This document shows, in pieces, positions 28,239 through 35,457 of a stretch of DNA of 64,000 nt. Both the position numbers and the translations under genes were made by a program. Under the pieces are notes generated by a model. That model worked only from the letters and a program-made list of their open reading frames with translations, ran no database searches and had not been told where the DNA came from. Origin of the DNA: Arthrobacter saudimassiliensis (GTDB lineage: Bacteria > Actinomycetota > Actinomycetes > Actinomycetales > Micrococcaceae); the NCBI GenBank assembly GCA_900016675.1, contig LN483072.1, forward strand, positions 186,001-250,000, read 5' to 3'. How positions within the stretch are numbered: the first letter of the stretch is position 1; every line of letters starts with the position of its first letter.

Positions 28239-29392
28239 AGCGCACGGCCGGCCCTGGCGCGCAGGCCCGCCAGCCCCCGCAGCCAGCGCGGCGGCCCGGC
28301 TGCCTGCTCCCTTTCCGGGGGCAGGTAGCCGGTCCCCCAGCGGCTGATCGCCGCGTAGGCGTCCGCCCGCACCGGCGGCAGGGACAGGAAGACGTCGTGC
28401 ATTGCGTCGGGGATGCGGATGATGCTGACCGTGTTGCCCAGCGACAGGGCCCGATGCGCCACCACGTTCACGTCCAGGGCGACGTCGGAGGTGCGCACCT
28501 CCGGTGACCAGCGCGGCTGCAGATAGCTGCGGGTGGAGAGCAGGACCAGGACGGGCAGGTCCAGGTGCAGGCCCCGCGCCACCGCCGCCTGGCCGCGGAA
28601 CACGGCGTGGATGAACGCCGTCGTGGCCGTAAAGCCGCGCACCGGGCGCCACTGCGAGTTGTAGTGCCACTCCCCGCCGAAAGCGGCCGACACCGCCCGG
28701 GAGTAGTTCCCCGAGTCGACGGCGGGCAGGGTGCCGCGCGGATTCCGGGCGGCCTCCAGGTTGATGAGCGGGCTGATTGCCCGGCGCCCGAGCTCGGCGC
28801 CCTGGAACTCCAGCCAGGGACTGTTCAGGATCAGCGCCGCCGCCACCCCCGGATGGCGGGCCGCCCACAGGCTCAGCGTGAGGCCGCCGGTGGAGTGGCC
28901 CAGCAGCACCAGCGGCAGGTCGGCTCCGGCCTGCGGCGTGCCGGGGTTCCCCGGCGTGCCGGCTCCGCCCGGTCCCGCGGGATCGCGGCGGCCCATGGCC
29001 TGCAGCGCTGCGGCGATGTCGGCGTCGTACTCGGCGAGGTCGGTGACGAACCCGGGGGTATCCCCCGGCCGAAGGCTGCGGCCGTAGTTATGCAGGTCCA
29101 GGGCGAAGAACCGCGCGCCGACGTCGATCCAGTACTGTGCCAGTTCCTTCTGGAAGAAGTAGTCCGACCAGCCGTGCACATACAGGACATCCATCCGCGG
29201 GGCCCTGCCGGCCTCCGGATCCGGCTGCCGGTGCACGAGCGTCGCGATCCGGTCCTCGGGAAGATGCAGGGTCAGCTGCTCGAAGCCCGGGCCCAGGATG
29301 TCGGGCCGCCAGCCGGCAGGCTCGGCCGGCGGCGGCGCGGCGGGGGCGGGCGGGACGGCGGGACGGGGTCCTGCGGTCCTGCGGTTGGCCAT
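28220..29392 (-). CDS. Alpha/beta hydrolase (serine aminopeptidase / monoacylglycerol lipase-like)
   Basis: 390 residues. VLYVHGWSDYFFQKELAQYW (oxyanion region), the nucleophile elbow LVLLGHSTGGLTLSLWAARHPG and a late His (IPDAMHDVFLS) fit the PF12146 serine hydrolase fold. A proline/alanine-rich N-terminus of about 28 residues precedes the core. It probably cleaves a lipid or peptide ester; the substrate is not known. ATG 29392 has GGAGG very close (1 nt), so the exact start is uncertain. Convergent with aceB. Confidence 0.82.
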   Translation of the reverse strand: MANRRTAGPRPAVPPAPAAPPPAEPAGWRPDILGPGFEQLTLHLPEDRIATLVHRQPDPEAGRAPRMDVLYVHGWSDYFFQKELAQYWIDVGARFFALDLHNYGRSLRPGDTPGFVTDLAEYDADIAAALQAMGRRDPAGPGGAGTPGNPGTPQAGADLPLVLLGHSTGGLTLSLWAARHPGVAAALILNSPWLEFQGAELGRRAISPLINLEAARNPRGTLPAVDSGNYSRAVSAAFGGEWHYNSQWRPVRGFTATTAFIHAVFRGQAAVARGLHLDLPVLVLLSTRSYLQPRWSPEVRTSDVALDVNVVAHRALSLGNTVSIIRIPDAMHDVFLSLPPVRADAYAAISRWGTGYLPPEREQAAGPPRWLRGLAGLRARAGRALQSISS

Positions 29393-29491
29393 GCCTCCAT
29401 TGCAGCACGCGGCGGGGCAGGCACCAAAGGACGCCGGCGTATTCCGGTGAGGCGCCGGGAATGCGCCGTTCCGGTTTGGCAAGATGGTCCG

Positions 29492-29974
29492 ATGGACTCC
29501 ACACCGCGGACCACGCAGGCGCTGCCCGGGAAGGAGGCCGGGGCGCTGGCCCGGGCCCTGGACGCCGGGGACGTGACCGTCTTTGTCGACGGCACGGCGC
29601 TGCGGCTGCCCCCGGCCGCCCGGGACGCCGTGCTCGACCTGCTGGCACGGCTCGCCCGCGGCGCCGCCGTGACCGTCGCCGACGCACGTGCCGACGGGGA
29701 CCCGGCAACGGCCGGAGGCCGGGCCGCCGCGCCGGCCGGCACACAGGCCGCGGCCGCACCATCTCCGCTGCTGACGACCTCGCAGGCTGCCGCGGCGGCG
29801 GGCATCTCGCACACCTACCTGCGCAACCTCACCGACGCCGGAATCATCCCGGTGGAATACCGGGGCTCGCACCGGCGCATCCGGATGGAGGACATCCAGG
29901 CATGGCTGGAACAGCAGCGCCTCGCGAAGGAAGCCCGACGGACATCGGGCCGGGCGGCGACGGGAGCCGAATGA
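29492..29974 (+). CDS. Helix-turn-helix excisionase/antitoxin-like DNA-binding protein
   Basis: 160 residues. The C-terminal half (LLTTSQAAAAAGISHTYLRNLTDAGIIPVEYRGSHRRIRMEDIQAWLEQQR) is a MerR/excisionase-type HTH_17 domain. The N-terminal half (DVTVFVDGTALRLPPAARDAVLDLLARLARG) resembles the amino end of actinobacterial antitoxins paired with PIN-domain toxins. No PIN toxin follows: the next 100 bp holds no gene and then alanine dehydrogenase starts. It may be an orphan antitoxin or a plain regulator. Confidence 0.75.
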   Translation: MDSTPRTTQALPGKEAGALARALDAGDVTVFVDGTALRLPPAARDAVLDLLARLARGAAVTVADARADGDPATAGGRAAAPAGTQAAAAPSPLLTTSQAAAAAGISHTYLRNLTDAGIIPVEYRGSHRRIRMEDIQAWLEQQRLAKEARRTSGRAATGAE

Positions 29975-30083
29975 CCGGTCCCTGGGCCTGATTTCGGCGT
30001 GATGGCCCCCGGGCCTGCGGCGACCTATGCTGGTGACTGGATGGGCGTGATCCGCCCCACATTCTTCGACCAATGGAGGTCTC

Positions 30084-31199
30084 GTGATCGTCGGTGTCCC
30101 CAGGGAAATCAAGAACAACGAATATCGGGTGGCCATCACGGCCTCGGGAGTGCATGAACTCATCACCCGCGGACATGTGGTGCTGATCGAGGCGGGAGCC
30201 GGGGCAGGGTCGCAGATCAGCGACGAGGAATACGCCGCGGCCGGGGCGGAGATCGTGGAAACAGCCGACGACGTCTGGTCCCGTTCCGCCATGATCCTGA
30301 AGGTCAAGGAACCGGTGGCCTCGGAGTACCGCCACTTCCGTCCCGGCCTGGTGCTGTTCGCCTATCTGCACCTTGCGGCCGAGCCGGAGCTGACCCGGGC
30401 CCTGCTCGACGCCGGCGTCACCGCCGTCGCCTATGAGACCGTCCAGTCCGGCCGGGCGCTTCCCCTGCTGGCGCCCATGTCCGAGGTGGCCGGGCGGCTT
30501 TCCGTCCAGGTGGGCGCGCAGTGCCTCACCCGCCCTGCCGGCGGTCCGGGGCTGCTGCTGGGCGGAGTGCCCGGCGTCCGCCCGGCCAAGGTCGTGGTCC
30601 TGGGCGCGGGCGTGGCCGGCACCAACGCCGTCGCCGGAGCTGTCGGCGCCCACGCCGACGTCACGGTGCTCGACATCAACATTGCCCGGCTGCGCGAGCT
30701 GGACGCCCAGTACGCCGGGCGCATCAAGACCGTCGCCTCCAACGCGTTCGAGATCGAACGGGCCCTGCTGGACGCCGACCTGGTCATCGGCTCGGTCCTG
30801 ATCCCGGGCGCCCGCGCCCCCAAGCTGGTCACCAACGCCATGGTCGCCCGGATGAAGCCGGGCAGCGTGCTTGTGGACATCGCCGTCGACCAGGGCGGCT
30901 GCTTCGAGGACAGCCACCCGACCACGCACGAGGACCCGACGTTCCGGGTCCACAACTCCCTGTTCTACTGCGTGGCCAACATGCCCGGCGCGGTGCCCAA
31001 CACTTCCACCTACGCGCTCACCAACGTGACGCTGCCGTACGCCGTCGCCCTTGCGGACAAGGGCGTCCCGGCCGCCTTCGAAGCGGACCCGGCGCTGGCG
31101 CAGGGGCTGAACACGGCGGACGGACAGGTCATGCACCACTCGGTGTCCGAGGCCCACGGCCTGGAACTGGCCCACTGGGAGCAGCTGCTCCCAGCCTAG
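30084..31199 (+). CDS. ald: Alanine dehydrogenase
   Basis: 371 residues, family length. The N-terminal IVGVPREIKNNEYRVAITASGV, active-site Lys in MILKVKEP, His in LFAYLHLAAE, the NAD-binding VVVLGAGVAGTNA near 175 and DIAVDQGGCFE near 270 are all present. It interconverts L-alanine and pyruvate with NAD and ammonia. GTG 30084 has GGAGG 5 nt upstream. It appears monocistronic. Confidence 0.95.
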   Translation: MIVGVPREIKNNEYRVAITASGVHELITRGHVVLIEAGAGAGSQISDEEYAAAGAEIVETADDVWSRSAMILKVKEPVASEYRHFRPGLVLFAYLHLAAEPELTRALLDAGVTAVAYETVQSGRALPLLAPMSEVAGRLSVQVGAQCLTRPAGGPGLLLGGVPGVRPAKVVVLGAGVAGTNAVAGAVGAHADVTVLDINIARLRELDAQYAGRIKTVASNAFEIERALLDADLVIGSVLIPGARAPKLVTNAMVARMKPGSVLVDIAVDQGGCFEDSHPTTHEDPTFRVHNSLFYCVANMPGAVPNTSTYALTNVTLPYAVALADKGVPAAFEADPALAQGLNTADGQVMHHSVSEAHGLELAHWEQLLPA

Positions 31200-31212
31200 G
31201 CCCGGCACGGAA

Positions 31213-31228
31213 CGGCGCAGCTGCGCCG
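31213..31228. terminator. Perfect 16-bp palindrome between ald and the GAF-ANTAR gene
   Basis: CGGCGCAGCTGCGCCG is a perfect palindrome located between two convergent stops (31199 and 31235). It could act as a short bidirectional terminator with a tight loop, but no U tract follows. Confidence 0.35.
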
Positions 31229-31234
31229 CGCCCG

Positions 31235-32011
31235 CTACTCGTTTTCGAAGTGGGTCTGCGCCGGGGCACCGTTGTACCGCTGGACGACCTCCGCGGCGAT
31301 CTCCCGCAGCTTGAGGTTCCGTGCGTTCGAGGCGCGGCGGAGGACGTCGAAGGCTTCCTGCTGTCCGCAGCGGTTCTGGCCCATGACGATCCCCACTGCG
31401 AGGTCGATGTCGGTGCGGGAGGCCAGCACCGCCTGCAGGTCGGCGACCGTGCCGACCTGGGCCGCCATCCGCACTGCTAGCTTGAGGGCCTGCGAGGCCT
31501 GCCCGGCGTAGGCGCGGGCTGCATACCGGAACCGGTGGTCGAAGACCTCCGGTTCCTCCGCATACAGGTTGAGCGCCGCCCTGGCCCTTCCTTCCAAGGC
31601 CAGCGGCAGGCTGTAGACCGAGCGCACCCCCAGCGAGGCGATGTGCGCTGTGTAGTTGCGCCAGCGGCTTTCGAGCAGGGTGTCCGCAACGAGCACTTCC
31701 TCGCCGGTGCGCAGCGCATGCAGGCAGGGGCCGTCGCCGAAGTCGTACTGGACTTCATCGAGGCTGCGGGCGGTGTCGCCGCTGCTGGCCACGGTGTGTT
31801 CCGCAGCTGCCGCGCGCTGCAGGGTGACACCGCAGTGCACGGTGCCCCGGCAGGAGAAACCGGATGCGCTCAGGCGGGCCAGCTCATGCAGGAACCCAAG
31901 CACATCGGCTGAATCCACCAGCAGATCCTGCAGCGCCGCCGCGGCGGCCTGGCGGGCTTCCCTGTCCGCCTCCGACGGAGGCAGGGCGCGCTCATGCGCA
32001 GTGGAATCCAT
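31235..32011 (-). CDS. GAF and ANTAR domain-containing regulator
   Basis: 258 residues. A GAF domain spans about 60-180 (YDFGDGPCLHALRTGEEVLVADTLLESRWRNYTAHIASLGVRSVYSLPL). A C-terminal ANTAR domain (LQAVLASRTDIDLAVGIVMGQNRCGQQEAFDVLRRASNARNLKLREIAAEVVQRY) follows. ANTAR proteins bind paired hexaloop hairpins in nascent RNA and prevent termination; the GAF domain would sense a small molecule or redox state. No adjacent target was identified. The ATG at 32011 has only a weak ribosome site. Confidence 0.9.
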   Translation of the reverse strand: MDSTAHERALPPSEADREARQAAAAALQDLLVDSADVLGFLHELARLSASGFSCRGTVHCGVTLQRAAAAEHTVASSGDTARSLDEVQYDFGDGPCLHALRTGEEVLVADTLLESRWRNYTAHIASLGVRSVYSLPLALEGRARAALNLYAEEPEVFDHRFRYAARAYAGQASQALKLAVRMAAQVGTVADLQAVLASRTDIDLAVGIVMGQNRCGQQEAFDVLRRASNARNLKLREIAAEVVQRYNGAPAQTHFENE

Positions 32012-32184
32012 AATGATCAGCAGGCCTTCCCGCGGACCATCAGGGTCCAGAATTGGCGACAGGGACGATTGATCATACGATAGGCACCGGTCAAGACGCG
32101 GCCGTGGTTCCTGCCTGCCGCAGAGGAAACACCCTTGATGCGTTTTTCGGCCCCCGTCCCCGCTCTGTCCGCTCCCGGGCAGCC

Positions 32185-32391
32185 ATGAATCCCCCGTATC
32201 CTGTGGGCTATTCCCCGCGCCTGCTCTCAGCTGCCGCCTACGTGGCCGCCGCCTCCGAGGAGCGATGCCCCTCCGCGCCCCAGCTAGAGCCGGAGGACGA
32301 ACGCGTCCTCCGCTCGGAGCTGATCAGCATCATCCGGAGCCTGGCTCCGGGCCCCCTGCCGGCGGCCGGGGATCAGGACGCCGCCGGCTAG
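32185..32391 (+). CDS. Possible small hypothetical protein (68 aa)
   Basis: From ATG 32185 the frame encodes 68 residues (NPPYPVGYSPRLLSAAAYVA at the start, EPEDERVLRSELISIIRSL near the end, a plausible amphipathic helix). The frame stays open upstream to 32053, but that part looks non-coding. No clear ribosome site. Its stop lies in the first copy of a 17-bp direct repeat. Coding status is uncertain. Confidence 0.3.
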   Translation: MNPPYPVGYSPRLLSAAAYVAAASEERCPSAPQLEPEDERVLRSELISIIRSLAPGPLPAAGDQDAAG

Positions 32392-32413
32392 AGACAGCCG
32401 CCGGCTAGAGACA
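32380..32413. repeat. 17-bp direct tandem duplication
   Basis: GCCGCCGGCTAGAGACA occurs twice in tandem (32380-32396 and 32397-32413). Both copies contain the TAG that ends the small hypothetical frame. Confidence 0.9.
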
Positions 32414-32424
32414 TCCGGACATGA

Positions 32425-32645
32425 GGAAGGACCCGCCGCAGGGGGATACGACAGGTCCTTCCGTGGCGGGGGGCTTGGCCGGCACCCCGCCGCTGCGCTG
32501 CGCGGGTCGGATCCCAGCACGGCCGGCCGACGCAGCGCAAGTCTTGGGTTACACCACGGGGGCCAAAGGAGGGGCCCTGGTTCTTCCGTGGTCTGTAGCT
32601 TGCTTGCCTATTCACTTTTTCGGGTGCACGCTTCCCGCGTGCCCG
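32425..32645. other. Non-coding, hairpin-rich stretch downstream of the peptide locus
   Basis: No gene is convincing between 32392 and 32657. Inverted repeats are dense: GGAAGGACC/GGTCCTTCC (32425-32433 with 32454-32462), GGCGGGG/CCCCGCC (32465-32471 with 32485-32491), and GCACGC-TTCCC-GCGTGC (32626-32642), the last 16 bp downstream of the 63-aa gene stop and a terminator candidate for it. TCACTTTTT on the plus strand precedes the last hairpin. Confidence 0.5.
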
Positions 32646-32657
32646 CCCGGCGTCGGC

Positions 32658-32849
32658 CTAGTCCCAGAGCCCGTCCGCCCACGCGGCGTCCCGCAGATAG
32701 CTCCGGGCCGACGCGACATCCCACAGCTCGCCGCGGGATGCCACCATTCCCATCTCGCACATATCCAGCACCTGGTCCTCGGAACAGCCGAGGGCGTTGC
32801 CCAGATCGCCGGTGTCGGCCGCGAGAACTACGTCTTCCTGCTCCCCCAT
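32658..32849 (-). CDS. 63-aa acidic protein of the RiPP-like locus, unknown function
   Basis: 63 residues, acidic, ending in a Trp-rich tail (AAWADGLWD). It contains two Cys (LGCSEDQVLDMCEMG). The pattern LGNALGCSEDQVLDMCEMGMVASR followed by WDVASARSYLRDAA resembles a small helix-turn-helix fold, so it may bind peptide or DNA. It starts 44 bp after the thiopeptide-type gene on the same strand, with AAAGGGG upstream, so it is likely co-transcribed. No family is recognised. Confidence 0.6.
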   Translation of the reverse strand: MGEQEDVVLAADTGDLGNALGCSEDQVLDMCEMGMVASRGELWDVASARSYLRDAAWADGLWD

Positions 32850-32893
32850 GGCGTTACTGCCCCTTTCAGTGGTTTCCCCCGACCGACGCGGGG

Positions 32894-33853
32894 CTAACGC
32901 TTGTCCAGCAGCATGGCTTCCCGTTCAGGGCTCCAGGTCCGCGCATAGAGTCCCATGGCGGCCTCTTCCCTCAGCGACAGCCCCAACCGGTTCAGGAGCA
33001 TGTGCGCCTGGTACACCGTCAGGTGCTGTGCACTCCTGCTCACCCTGGCCTTGTCCGCCCGGTAAAGGTAAGTGTCCATGGCCCGGAACCAGCGCCGTCG
33101 CCAGTTCTCCACGGCCGATTCGGCCGCCGTGGCCGCCATCAGCCGATGGGTGGGCATGATCTTGGCGCCCACCTGCACGGTCATCGCCTGCCGCATTCCG
33201 GCGGCCCGGGGACCCAGGCCGGCGGTGCAGCTGCGCAGGTGGCTGTCCCAGTAGTACTCCCAGGAGAGGCGCCGGCGGTCCGGCCAGCTCGAGGCCCGGG
33301 GGCCTTTCATCATGCTGCGCGCGGAATCGAAGAGCAGCAGGGATCCGAGCGCCCAACGGTTCTGCACCTTCGGGAACCGTGCCGTCGCCCAGCAGGCCAG
33401 GTCGGAGGAAAGCTCAAAGACCTCCTCCGCCAGGGCCAGGCCCTCCACCCCGCCGTACTTGGCGAGGTCCGCCTCGACCCGCGGATCCTGGGGCTCCATG
33501 CCACCGGGGCCCAGCCTGTCCATTGCCGGCTCGCTGAACTCGTGCGCGACGCCAAGGTGCCCGATGACTCCGCTGGCCCGCTCCTGCAGCGCCGCCAGGA
33601 GCGACTGCAGCCGGTCCAGGGTCTCCTGGGCGGCCAGCACCCGGAGCCGGACATGAGCATTGCCCGGCTCCGAGCACCTGGTGTAGAACCACCGTTGAGC
33701 GCCCCACACCTGGGCCTGCGCCGCCAGCGGGGTAACCAGTTCTCCAATGATGCCGTCCGCTACATCGAATCCCCCGGTATAGATGGAAAGGGTCCACCAA
33801 TGAGTGCCTGTCTGTGTCCGCGAGGCTGATCGAACTGCAGCTAGCTGACTCAT
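32894..33853 (-). CDS. Stand-alone thiopeptide-type bacteriocin biosynthesis protein (lantibiotic dehydratase C-terminal domain)
   Basis: 319 residues. After about 15 residues, WWTLSIYTGGFDVADGIIGELVTPLAAQ and GAQRWFYTRCSEPGNAHVRLRVLA correspond to the start of the SpaB_C/TIGR03891 domain (usual wFFiRY..PgpHLRLRl). Helical stretches later (HLRSCTAGLGPRAAGMRQAM) also fit. In known systems this domain eliminates glutamylated Ser/Thr (LanB C-terminal half) or forms the thiopeptide pyridine ring. The Arg of the RLR motif is present. GGAGGG precedes ATG 33853 by 8 nt. No glutamylating LanB-N partner is in the window, so the reaction is unknown. Confidence 0.8.
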   Translation of the reverse strand: MSQLAAVRSASRTQTGTHWWTLSIYTGGFDVADGIIGELVTPLAAQAQVWGAQRWFYTRCSEPGNAHVRLRVLAAQETLDRLQSLLAALQERASGVIGHLGVAHEFSEPAMDRLGPGGMEPQDPRVEADLAKYGGVEGLALAEEVFELSSDLACWATARFPKVQNRWALGSLLLFDSARSMMKGPRASSWPDRRRLSWEYYWDSHLRSCTAGLGPRAAGMRQAMTVQVGAKIMPTHRLMAATAAESAVENWRRRWFRAMDTYLYRADKARVSRSAQHLTVYQAHMLLNRLGLSLREEAAMGLYARTWSPEREAMLLDKR

Positions 33854-33910
33854 GGCGTCTTCCCTCCGGGTAAACCTGGCTACCGCCGCTGGGGCGAGTC
33901 TTTACCTGCT

Positions 33911-33945
33911 AAAAACAAAAAACTGTTCCCCCAAATGAGGGGACC
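33911..33945 (-). terminator. Rho-independent terminator after the 17-aa peptide gene
   Basis: On the minus strand a short GC stem (GTCCCC paired with GGGGGAAC, with a bulge, loop TCATTT region) is followed by TTTTTTGTTTTT. It begins a few bases after the peptide stop and ends about 55 bp before the thiopeptide-type gene start. This is the best U-tract terminator in the window. It would let the peptide be expressed above the downstream genes, or act as an attenuator. Confidence 0.75.
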
Positions 33946-33948
33946 AGC

Positions 33949-34002
33949 CTAGAACCACTCCCAGCTCTTGGAGCCGGCGACGCTGATGCGAATCCTGTTC
34001 AT
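33949..34002 (-). CDS. 17-aa peptide, candidate RiPP precursor or signal peptide
   Basis: ATG 34002 opens MNRIRISVAGSKSWEWF followed by TAG. GAGGGGA sits 7 nt before the ATG; an in-frame ATG five codons earlier would add MRGNH but overlaps that site. The peptide is basic at the N-terminus and ends in an aromatic WEWF core with three Ser, which could be modified. It is directly followed by a U-tract terminator and then by the thiopeptide-type enzyme gene. Peptide identity as a precursor is inference from ribosome site, terminator and enzyme neighbour. A leader-peptide attenuator (two Trp codons before a terminator) is the main alternative. Confidence 0.6.
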   Translation of the reverse strand: MNRIRISVAGSKSWEWF

Positions 34003-34372
34003 GTGATTTCCCCTCATTGTGCGGCCCCCTGAGAGTGGGGCCGGTGCCTTGATTGACTCCGAAAGCTTCCCGCGCAGGGAAGACCAGTGTCCACCCCTTC
34101 CCGCTGCCCTCTTGCGGACATGACAGGAACAGGAACTGGACATCCGAAGGGAAAGCACTATTGCTGAGAATGACGGTCCGCCGCGGCGGCGATTCCGGGA
34201 CACAGAAGGAAAAACCGCGACGGTTCCCATGACTGTCAGCATCCTGACATGGCAGGGTTTTCACCAGTAGTCCGGTTCCTGAATGTTCACCGGGAGCCTT
34301 CTGCGCGCCGAAGACGAGGCTTCCGGATAGGGTTACAGAGAAGTGCCGGGGGAGGGCAGGAAAGGAGCAGCC
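34003..34372. promoter_or_regulatory. Intergenic leader/promoter region of the peptide locus with two hairpins
   Basis: About 370 bp between the peptide ATG and the divergent regulator. It contains CGGCCCC/GGGGCCG (34022-34043, 8-nt loop), directly upstream of the peptide ribosome site, and CTTCCC-GCGCA-GGGAAG (34066-34082). The stretch 34200-34290 is AT-richer and probably holds both promoters. Longer frames crossing this region look non-coding. Confidence 0.5.
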
Positions 34373-35338
34373 GTGCTGGATCAGGTATCACTCGATGTGT
34401 ACCGGTTCGCCGTAAGCCATCCCGGATGGAGCGTACCGCAGGCATCCGAGGCGCTGGGCTTCACCTCGAAGGCGATCGAGTCCGCCATTGACGTGCTCCG
34501 GACCCGGTGCCTCCTGGTGGAGCAGCCCGACGGCGTGGGCCTGAGCGCGGTCTCCCCCGACGTCGCCCTGGCTGAGCTGGTGGATCCGGACGAGCGGGCC
34601 CTGCTCGAGCTGCGCTCTCGCATCGCCGAGCGCAGGCGGGAGCTCACCAGCCTCGTTCCGGCCTTCCTGGAGGCGCGCCGCCAGGTGAGTGAAGACGCCT
34701 CGGTCGAGGTGCTGGAAGACCCCGAACAGGTCCAGCGCGTGCTGATCGAGTACGGCCGCTCCGTATCCGACCGGGTGCTCATCGCCCGCCCCGGGCAGGG
34801 TTCCAGCGCGGACTTCCAGGAGGAGAGCGTGCAGAAGGACGTCGAGCTGCTCCGGCAGGGCGTCCAGCGCAAGACCCTCTACCAGTCGAGCACCCGGGAC
34901 CATGTCCCCACCCGCAAGGCCGTCGAAGCCATCACGGCCGCCGGCGGGGAGTTCCGCGTCCTGCCGTACCTGCCGGTGCGGGCACTGATCTTTGACGACG
35001 AGGTCGGCGTGCTGGCCCGCCAGCTCCACCCCGAGGACCGCGCCGGACTGGTCATCCGCGATCCGAACCTGGTCCATGCCATGACGCACCTTTTCGAGTT
35101 CGCCTGGGGCCTGGCCGAACCGTTCCTGGCGGAGCAGGCCAGCGGCGCCGCGCTCAACAGCACCCAGCGCTCCGTGCTGCGCGGGCTGGCCTCCGGCGCC
35201 TCCGATGAAGTGATCGCGCGGCGGCTGGGCATCAGCGTCAGGACCTGCCGCCGGCACATTGCCTGGATGCTGGAGGAGCTGGGAGCCGAGAGCCGCTTCC
35301 AGGCGGGAATCAAGGCGCATCGGGTGGGCTGGATCTAG
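34373..35338 (+). CDS. LuxR-type regulator with TrmB-like N-terminal domain
   Basis: 321 residues. The N-terminus (VYRFAVSHPGWSVPQASEALGFTSKAIESAIDVLRTRCLLVEQ) is a TrmB/winged-helix-like domain. A phospholipase-D-like middle region follows (KTLYQSSTRDH, FRVLPYLPVRALIFDDEVGVLARQ). The LuxR HTH is at about 262-318 (LNSTQRSVLRGLASGASDEVIARRLGISVRTCRRHIAWMLEEL). GTG 34373 has AAAGGAG 6 nt upstream. It is divergent from the peptide/thiopeptide-type genes, so it is probably their regulator; the trigger is unknown. Confidence 0.87.
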   Translation: MLDQVSLDVYRFAVSHPGWSVPQASEALGFTSKAIESAIDVLRTRCLLVEQPDGVGLSAVSPDVALAELVDPDERALLELRSRIAERRRELTSLVPAFLEARRQVSEDASVEVLEDPEQVQRVLIEYGRSVSDRVLIARPGQGSSADFQEESVQKDVELLRQGVQRKTLYQSSTRDHVPTRKAVEAITAAGGEFRVLPYLPVRALIFDDEVGVLARQLHPEDRAGLVIRDPNLVHAMTHLFEFAWGLAEPFLAEQASGAALNSTQRSVLRGLASGASDEVIARRLGISVRTCRRHIAWMLEELGAESRFQAGIKAHRVGWI

Positions 35339-35457
35339 GCTCTGCGGCAGGAGCCGGGCCGGGACGGGAGGAGACTGGCGCCCGCTGCCCCCTGGGACGG
35401 CAACGCGGCGGCAACAGACGGTGCCTGCCGGTGAACCGCTCGAACTATCATGTGGGA

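Noticed and set aside
26913-28868. 651-residue minus-strand frame over malate synthase
   Set aside because: Antisense to a fully conserved enzyme.
33949-34002. Peptide as a classical trp-operon leader
   Set aside because: Only two non-adjacent Trp codons and the downstream genes are not tryptophan biosynthesis; kept only as an alternative.
33949-34242. Longer 97-residue version of the peptide frame
   Set aside because: The upstream part crosses two hairpins and looks non-coding; the ribosome site is placed for the ATG at 34002.
33902-34264. 120-residue minus-strand frame across the peptide leader
   Set aside because: In a different frame from the 17-codon peptide; no ribosome site, runs through the terminator, no domain resemblance.
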